Shown here: one piece after another, positions 36,601-43,900 of the stretch
Position numbering within the stretch: the first letter of the stretch is position 1
Layout of the letters: each line of letters begins with the position of its first letter
From: Mesorhizobium australicum
GTDB lineage: Bacteria > Pseudomonadota > Alphaproteobacteria > Rhizobiales > Rhizobiaceae
Direction: 5' to 3'
Assembly: GCF_900177325.1 (NCBI RefSeq)
Contig: NZ_FXBL01000004.1
Coordinates: forward strand, 4,154,001 to 4,218,000
Length of the DNA: 64,000 nt
Notes under the pieces: model-generated
Told to the model about the DNA's origin: nothing
The model's database searches: none
Seen by the model: the letters and a program-made list of their open reading frames with translations, nothing else
Position numbers and translations under genes: made by a program

Positions 36601-37533
36601 CATGCCGATCTGACCGGTCGTCAGTGCGCCGAGCTGGTCCGTGCTGAGCGCTGCGACCGCGTCGTTCTTCAGGCCCGAGATCGACTTGGTGCTGATGGCG
36701 GCGATCGCGTCGGTCGACAGCTCGGCGACGTCGTCAGCGCCCAGCCCCCCGAGCTGCGCCGCGCTCAGCACGCCGACCTGGGCCGTCGTCAACGCACCCA
36801 CCTGGTCAGTGCTCAAGGCGCCGATCTGCGTGGCGCTCAAGCCGATGATCGCTTTGGTGTTGATCGCGCCGACCTGCTCCTCGCTCAGCGCGCCGATCTG
36901 GTCCGCCGTCAGCGACGCGACCTGGCTAGCCGTCATCGCGCCGATCTGGTCGGTCGAGAGATAGCCGATCTGGTCCGTGGTCAGCGCGGAGATCTGCGCC
37001 GGCTTCATCGCAGCGATCTGGCCGGTGGTCAGCGCGCCGACCTGATCTTCGCTCAGCGCCGCGACGGCGGCGGTGGACAGGCCGGAGATCGCCTTGGTGC
37101 TGAAGGCGGCGATCTCGTCGGCCGAGAACTCGGCGATGTCGTCGGCGCCGAGTGCGGCGAGCTGCGTCGAATTGAGCCCGCCGACCTGTTCAACGGTCAG
37201 AGCCTCGACCTGATCGGTCGTCAGCGCCCCGATCTGCGTCGCCGTCAGCGCGGACACCTGGGTCTTGTTGAGGCTCTCGATCTTGGTGCTGTCCAGCGCG
37301 CCAAGCTGGTCGAGGGTGAGGCCCCTCATGCCGTTGGCGGAGATCGCACCGAACTGGTCCGCGCTCAGCGCCTCGAAATCTTCCTGCTCCATCGCCGCGA
37401 TCTGCGTCGCGGAGAGCGCGTTGACCTGGGCGGTTGAGAGGGCCCCGATGTCCTCGGTGGTGAGATTGGCGATGGTCGTCGCGGACATCGACCGGATCTG
37501 ATTGACGGTCAGCGAAGAAACGATGGAAGTCAT
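33694..37533 (-). CDS. giant octapeptide-repeat protein of unknown function
   Basis: After seven leading residues the 1279-residue protein is exactly 159 octapeptides with no insertion or deletion. The consensus is L-[ST]-[TA]-[DTAE]-Q-[VI]-[GA]-[AS]. Units are grouped in eight super-repeats of 17 octads (136 residues), each opening with LGADD[VI]AE at residues 128, 264, 400, 536, 672, 808, 944 and 1080. Both ends carry a related cap: MEQEDFEALSADQ at 48 and MESEDFERFSTGD at 1216. Composition is Ala, Thr, Leu, Gln, Asp and Gly; I see no Cys, Trp or His, very few basic residues and only scattered Pro. There is no signal peptide or membrane segment. The S/T-x-x-Q pattern could cap short helices in a superhelix; a beta-solenoid is the alternative. 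A surface, matrix or scaffold role is guesswork. Confidence 0.88.
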   Translation of the reverse strand: MTSIVSSLTVNQIRSMSATTIANLTTEDIGALSTAQVNALSATQIAAMEQEDFEALSADQFGAISANGMRGLTLDQLGALDSTKIESLNKTQVSALTATQIGALTTDQVEALTVEQVGGLNSTQLAALGADDIAEFSADEIAAFSTKAISGLSTAAVAALSEDQVGALTTGQIAAMKPAQISALTTDQIGYLSTDQIGAMTASQVASLTADQIGALSEEQVGAINTKAIIGLSATQIGALSTDQVGALTTAQVGVLSAAQLGGLGADDVAELSTDAIAAISTKSISGLKNDAVAALSTDQLGALTTGQIGMMKGTQVAALTTDQIGDLSTAQVGAFTATQVASLTTDQIGALSEEQVGAISTKAILGLTATQVGALSTDQVGALTTAQVGAFSALQLGALGADDVAELSTDAVAAISTKAISGLSNDAVAALSTDQLGALTTGQIAMMKGAQIAALTTDQIGDLSTDQIGALNATQVSALTNDQIGALSEEQVGAISTKAILGLTSAKVALLSTDQVAALTTAQVGAMTGAQLGGLGADDVAELSTDAIAAISTKSISGLTTDAVAALSEDQIGALTNGQVAAMKPTQISALTTDQIGYLSTDQVGALTATQVAALTTDQIGAMSEEQIGAINSKSIIGLTATQVGALSADQVAALTTAQVGALSATQLGALGADDVAELSTDAVAAISTKSISGLSADAVAALSTDQLGALSTGQIAMMKGTQVAALTTDQIGDLSTDQIGALTATQVASLTTDQIGALSEDQVGAINSKSIIGMTATQVGALSTDQVGALTTGQVGVLSAVQLGAPGADDVAELSTDAIAAISTKSISGLSNDAVAALSEDQVGALTTGQIGMMKGTQIAALTTDQIGYLSTDQVGALTATQVASLTADQIGALSEEQVGAISTKAVLGLTATQVGALSTDQVGALTTAQVGVLSATQLGALGADDVAELTTDAVAAISTKSISGLSNDAVAALSTDQVGALTTGQIGMMKGSQIAALTVDQIGDLSAEQVGALTAIQAASLTADQIGALSEDQVGAISTKAIIGLSATQVGALSTDQVGALTTAQVGALSAVQVGALGADDIAELSTDAIAAISTKAISGLSNDAVAALSTDQLAAVTTSQIALMKPTQIAALTTDQIGDLSTDQVGALTAGQVASLTTDQIGALTEDQVGALSVKAVVGLTASQITAMTADQVEAFSEAQTAVLGSGQIAAMESEDFERFSTGDIAAINTGAISGLAVEDIEALDEDQVQALTTAQIQVMNSDQVAAVIAAYQEI
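33889..37152 (-). repeat. eight tandem 408-bp super-repeats, each of seventeen 24-bp units
   Basis: The codon for the first Asp of LGADD recurs at 34285, 34693, 35101, 35509, 35917, 36325, 36733 and 37141, always exactly 408 bp apart. Inside each copy the 24-bp unit encodes one octapeptide. Copies differ mostly at synonymous or conservative positions; a conspicuous exception is Leu to Pro at residue 808. The period is kept without a single indel over 3.26 kb. Confidence 0.95.
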
Positions 37534-37979
37534 GAGCGGCGCCCCCAGAGATACGCGTTACCGGTATGATGGCTTCGCCACGCGGCTGGGGGATATCTCG
37601 ACGAGGGTCCACGCAGCCGGAGGCATTTGCCGCGCCTACTGACAGGTTGTCCGTTTGGCGGGCCGGCAATGGCAGCCCCCAGGCGGCGCCTCGTTGGACG
37701 CTTTCAAGCTAGGCAACATGGCCCTCTTGCAGGAGCCCGGGGATCGGAAGCGCATCATGCTGCCGGAGCCGACGGCTCCTCGTCCGATACCTTGTTCACG
37801 CGGCCGTCCCGGCTGTGCGGGACGTGCGTCGCGAAACTCCCCTGCCCGATTGAAAACTCACTCCGGCCAGAGCTTCGCATGTGTCAAATACGACGAGACC
37901 TTCTAATTTTGCATTAACGTTAAAGGCTCTTCACCTTGGCCGCGGCGGCGTCGGGGGACGGCGAGGAACCGGCCGCGCC
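37534..37979. other. 446-bp intergenic region upstream of the octapeptide gene
   Basis: No convincing gene. It separates the end of ndvB from the start of the octapeptide gene, both on the minus strand, so it should hold the latter's promoter. Seen: a perfect palindrome TTAACGTTAA (37914-37923) overlapping CTAA-N7-TTAAC (37903-37918), which is one base off a CtrA box, and a TTGACA on the minus strand (37887-37882) without a clear -10. Short open frames here have no family features. Confidence 0.5.
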
Positions 37980-37992
37980 TCAGCGCGGCCGG
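37969..37992 (-). other. hairpin spanning the ndvB stop codon
   Basis: A perfect 10-bp inverted repeat, CCGGCCGCGC and GCGCGGCCGG, with loop CTCA contains the ndvB stop codon. No T-tract follows on the minus strand, so it is probably an mRNA 3'-end structure and not an intrinsic terminator. Confidence 0.5.
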
Positions 37993-40900
37993 ACAACCTT
38001 CACGACCACCTCCGCATCCTCCGTCAGCGGAATGTGATCGCTCGCCCGGCCGTTCACCGAGATCCCCGCTTCCTCTTCGGCCACGACGCGGATGCGGATC
38101 GTCCTGCCGTCGAGCTTGAGGGTTGCGGCAAATCCGTTCCAGCCGGACGGCAGCGACGGTTTCACGACGAGCCTGTCGCCTTCCCGCTTCAGCCCCAGGA
38201 TGCCCTCCACCGCCGTGCGGTAGAGCCATCCGGCCGAGCCGGTATACCAGGTCCACCCTCCGCGACCGGCCAGCGGACCTTCTGAATAGATGTCCGCCGC
38301 CACGACATAGGGTTCGACCCGGTAGCGCTCGGCCGCGTCGGCATCGAGCGCGTGGTTGACCGGATTGAGCATGCGGAAGCCGTTATGCGCCTCGTCGCCG
38401 AGGCCGAGCTCCGCCAGCGCCAGCACGAACCAGGCCGCCGCATGTGTATATTGCCCGCCGTTCTCGCGCACGCCCGGCGGGTAGGCCTTGATGTAGCCGG
38501 GCTCCTTGTCCGTCCTGTCGAAGGGCGGCTTGAACAGGCGGATGATCCCGATCTCGGGCTCGACCAGCCGCTCCCGCGCCGACGCCATCGCAAGGCGCGC
38601 GCGTTCCGCGTCGCCCTGGCCGGAGAGCACGCTCCACGACTGGGCGATGGAATCGATCTGGCATTCGTCGGCCAGATGCGAACCGAGCGGCGTCCCGTCG
38701 TCGAACGAGCCGCGGCGGTACCACTCGCCGTCCCAACCGGAGCCTTCGAGTGCCTGCTTCAGCCGCGCCGCATGGGCGAGCCACCTCTCGGAGCGCGCAG
38801 AGTCGCCTCGCTTCTGCGCGAACGGCGCGAAGTCGTTCAGCGTCTTGAGCAGGAACCAGCCGAGCCAGACACTGTCGCCCTTGCCGCCCTCGCCCACCCG
38901 GTTCATGCCGTCGTTCCAGTCGCCGCCGAGGATCAGCGGCAGGCCGGTCTCGGCCGTCCGCGTGATGGCGAGATCGAGCGCGCGGGCGGCATGCTCGTAG
39001 ACGCTCGCCTTCTCCTTCGACACTTCCGGCGTGAAGAAGGAATCGTGCTCGCCCGGCTTCAGCGGGTCGCCGAGGATGAAAGGCAGTTCCTGGTCGAGGA
39101 TCGAGGCGTCACCCGTCACCTTGATGAAATGCGCCGCCGCGTAGCCGAGCCACACCACGTCGTCCGAGATCATGGTGCGCACACCGGCCCCGGTGCGCGG
39201 CAGCCACCAGTGCTGCACGTCGCCGTCCGGGAACTGGCGCGAGGCCGCGTTCAGGATCTGCGAACGCGCCAGCTCCGGATCGTGCAGCAGCAGCGCCATC
39301 GTATCCTGCAGCTGATCGCGGAATCCGAAGGCACCGCTCGCCTGGTAGAAGCCGGCCCGCGCGCGGATGCGGCAGGCGAGCGCCTGGTAGGGCAGCCAGT
39401 GGTTGACCATCGCGTCGAGCGCCGGATCGGGCGTCTCGACCTGGACCGTATCAAGGAAGCCGCGCCAGCTTGCCTCGTTCTCGGCCAGGCGCTGGTCGAA
39501 GCTAAGTGCGCGGTGGCGCTTCACCAGGCTTACGGCCTCCTCTTCAGACGTCGCGTCGCCCATCAGCCACAGCATGTCGAACGACATGCCGGGTGCGAGC
39601 TCGATGTCACGCGCCAGCGCCGCGCAGCCGTCGAAGCCCGGTTCCACCTTGCCGGACAGCGCGCTGCCAGAGGCGACGGCGGCCGGCTGTATCACCGATC
39701 CGGCCTGGCCGAGGAATTCGAGCCGGTCGGAGGTGCGGTGCGACGGCGCGATGTCCGACGCTAGGAACGCGAAGCGGTCGCCATAGTCGAGGCTGTAGGC
39801 GTTGCGCGCGAGAAGCGCGCCCGTCTCGGCGTCGTGCGAGGGCACGATCATCGGCGCGGTGCGGCTTCGGCTGGTGCCCAGCACCCATTCGGCATAGCCG
39901 TAGACCCGCAGCCGCTTCGTCGCGTCTCCCCGGTTGGTGACGCGCAGCCGGGTCACCTTCACCGGTTCGGACGGGTCGACCAGCATCTCGGCACGGACCG
40001 ACAGCTCGTCGGTCCTGGCTGAAAAGACGCTGACGCCCTGCCCGTGCCGCGCCTCGTAGCGCGCGCCGGCGTCTGGTGCCAGGCAGGCGAAGGGCGACAG
40101 CACCGACCCACCGTCCAAGTCGCGGATATAGAGGCCCTCGCCCGGCCGGTTCGTCACCGGATCGTTGGTCCACGGCGTGAGCTGGAAGTCGCGGCTGTTG
40201 CGGCTCCAGGTGAAGGTCGAGCCCTCGGCCGAGACGTGGAAGCCAAAGCCCGGATTGGCGATGACGTTGATCCAGGGCTGCGGCGTGGCCCGGCCGGCAG
40301 CCAGCCGCACCACATAGGTGCGCCCACCATCGGCGAAGCCGCCGTAGCCGTTCCAGAATTCGAGCCCGTCGCTCGTCACCGCCGGCGCCCGATCCGCGCG
40401 TGCAGGAGGCGAAGCCGGCAGAGCAGGCGGCTGCGGCGCCGCCAGCTGTTCCGCCTCGGCGCGGTCGATCTGGTCCTCGATCTTGCCGTTGCGGGTGTGC
40501 AGCACGATGAGTGCGGAGGCGATGAGCGTGCGGTAGGACCGCTCGTCCATCAGGTCGCGGCGCACGGCGAAGATATGCTGGCGCGGGCCGAGCTCGGTGC
40601 CGCGATGACGCGCGTTCTCGCACAGCCAGTCGATGGCGTTCTGAAGGTCCTGGACATAGGAGGAGGACTGTTCATTGACGACGACGAGATCCACGAGCAA
40701 CCCGCGCGCGCGCAGATATTCCTGAACTCGTAGAGCCTTGGCGACGATCTCGATGTCGGCGACGTCGGCGATGCGCAGCGCGAAGATCGGGAAGTCGCCC
40801 GAAATGCTCATCGGCCAGAGCGCCGCCTGCGACCCCATGCCGGTGGCGATGGTCTCAGGCGCCGCGCGAAGCGCGGGATGCGGGTAGAGCAGGTAACGGG

Positions 40901-43900
40901 CCAGCTTCTGCACGTTGGCCGCGTCGGCGAGGCTGAAGCCGACATGGCGCGTCTGCACCTGCGAGCGCGTCCAGGCGTGCATCGACTGGCGGGCGAAGCT
41001 CTCCGGATGGTCGATCCGGCCGATCGCTTCCTCAAGCTGCGCCCTGTCGGCCGCGGCAATGGTCCAGAACGTGACGCTCACCTTCTTGTGGGCGGGAATG
41101 CGGATCCTGCGCCGCAGCGAGAAGATCGGATCGAGCACAAAGCCCTGCCCGCCGCCGAGCCGCGCGCCGTCGTCGAACGCGGCGGGATTGCGAATGTCGC
41201 GGCCGCGCCCGATGAAGGCGCGCCGGTCCGTCTCGGCCTCGGTCTCGCCGGTGTGGCTGGCGCCGATGGTGAGGAAATGCGCCGCCGCGATGCCCTTGTC
41301 GGAGGGCGCGCGCTTGCGCCGCTCCGCGAAGATCACGCCGCGCGCGGAATCGATCTCCGTCTTCACGAACATCTTGGAGAAGGCCGGGTGCGCGCTGTCG
41401 CTCGCCTCCGGCGCCAGCGCCAGTTCCGCGAAGGACGTCACCTCGATGACCCGCTCGCTGCCCGAGTGGTTGAAGATGGTGACCTGCCTGCCCTCGCCGT
41501 CGGCCTCCGAGGCGACGATGCACTCGACCTCGCTGCGCAGGTTGCCGACGGTCTTGAGGAAGGTCGACTTGTCGTCCGAGAAGATCACCTCGCTCGTCTC
41601 TTCGACCGCGGCCTTCGGCTCGCCGGTCGCGGACCACCACTCCCCGCTCTCCACGTCGCGCAGGAAGATGAAGGAGCCCGCGCGGTCCTCCACCGGATCC
41701 GGTTGCCAGCGCGTGATCGACAGGTCGCCGAGCCGCGCATAGCCCGCACCGGTCGACGACAGCATCAGCGAATAGGTGCCGTTCGACAGGACGTTGGTCG
41801 CCTTCGGCGCCCGGATCGGGTCCGCGATCTTGCGGATATCGGGCGTCTCGTCGACCTGGTCGAGCTTGCTGCGCTCCGGCGCCTCGCTGCGGACCGTCGT
41901 GATCGGGATGTCGCGCGGCGCCTTTTCCTGCAGCAGCAGTTCCGCCGCCTCGATCACCGGATCGGCGTGGAAGCGCTCGCGCATCCGGCCCTCGTGGATC
42001 ACGTTGGAGATGGCGACGATGCACATGCCCTGGTGGTGGGCGTAATAGTTGCGCACCACCGCGCATTCATGCCCCTCAGGCACGCGGGTGGGCGTGAAGT
42101 CGACGGCGTCGTAGAAGCCGTAGCGGCCGACCGCGCCAATGGAGGCCAGCCGGTCGAGATTGTCGACGGCCACATGCGGCATGAACTGGCTCGCCAGCAC
42201 CGTCGCATAAGGCGCGATGACGACGTTCTGCCCGAGGCCGCGCTTCAGCCCGAGACCCGGCACGCCGAAATTGGTGTACTGGTAGGTCATCTCGCGGTCG
42301 CGGGCGTTGTAGGCCGCTTCCGAAACGCCCCACGGGATGCCCTTGGAACGGCCGTAGGCGATTTGGCGCTTGATGACCTGGCGGCTCGTCTGCTCGAGGA
42401 TGCTGCCCGGCGGCTCGTTCATCACCAGCGGCGGCATCAGATATTCGAACATCGATCCCGACCAGGAGATCAGCGCTCCCCGGAAGCCGATCTCCACGAT
42501 CGGCCGGCCAAGCCGGAACCAATGCTCGGTCGGCACGTCGCCCTTGGCAATGGCGAACAGGCTGGCGAGCCGCGCTTCCGAGGCGAGCAGGTCGTAGCAG
42601 CTCTCGTCGAGCTGGCGGTCGTCGACCCGGTAGCCGATGGACAACAGCTTGCGGTCCTGCCGCAACAGGAAGGAGAATTCCATCTTGAAGGCAATGGTGC
42701 GGGCGCGGCGCGAGATCTCCGACAGCCTGGCGCGCAGCGCCGCGAGCTTCGCCTCCTCGAAATGCGCGTCGGCGATATGCGCCTCGCACACGGCCTGGAG
42801 CTTGGCTGCCCAGGTGACCAGCAGGTCCGAGCCGGCGGTGCCGGTCTCCTCGTGCAGGGCACGGGCGAGCTTCAGGATCTCGGCGGCGTTCACCGCGAGG
42901 TTGAGTGTGCGGATCGCCGCGGTCTCCGGCTCGTTCCTGATCGATTCGACCGCGCGCCGCATGCCGGTGACGCGTTCCGCCAGGCGCTGACGCACCGGGC
43001 GGATCTGACGCCTGTCGTCGGGAAGCGCAGACAGTGTCAGGTCGAACATGCCGGTCGTGTCGAGCACCCCTTCCAGATCGCCCTGCAGGTAAGCGGCCGG
43101 CGCCTCCGCCCATTCCTCGAAGGCCCGCGCTACCGCGATCAGGTGCCCGGCGAAATTGCCGCTGTCGACGCTCGAAATGTAGCGCGGATAGAGTGGGTTG
43201 AGGGTGCGCGTGTCGTACCAGTTGTAGAGGTGGCCGCGATCCTTATCGAGCTTGTCCACCGTATCGAGAGTGGCGGCGACGCGGTCGGCCGCATCGTTGA
43301 GCGAGATCCAGCCGAAATCGCGCGCGGCGATCGTCGACAGGAGATACATGCCGATATTCGTCGGCGAGGTGCGTGGCGCCTCGACCGGGTGCGGCGTCTC
43401 CTGGAAATTGTCCGGCGGCAGGAAATTGTGTTCCGCAGTGACGAAAGTCTCGAAATAGAGCCATGTCCGCCGTGCGACGCGGCGGAGCTTCTCGCGGTCG
43501 GACTGCGTGACCTCGATCTGGTCCTCGATCTCGGCCGAGCGGCTGACGAGCCATGCGATGGCCGGCGCGGCGATCCAGATCACCGCGTAGGCAAGCGCCA
43601 GGTAGAAGCCGGTCGTGCCGCCGAACGCCGCGATCACCACCGATGCGACACCAATCACGACCGATCCGAACATCAGCCGGTAATAGGGCGCGATGCCCTG
43701 CGATTGCGATTTCTGCACCTGCGAGGCGGTGCGCCATTCGAGCAGGTTGCGGCGGGACACGAACATGCGGTGAAGCGTGCGCAGGATCGCGTCGCCCATC
43801 ATCCAGGCTGAGTGCGCAATCAGCACGATCTTCAGCGCCACCTGCGCCGAGGCGAAGACGAAGTCGCGCACGAAGGCGGCGAAATGGCCCCTCAGCGTGT

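Noticed and set aside
33889..37152. CRISPR array suggested by regular repeats
   Set aside because: The repeats are contiguous coding units without spacers and stay in frame through a single protein.
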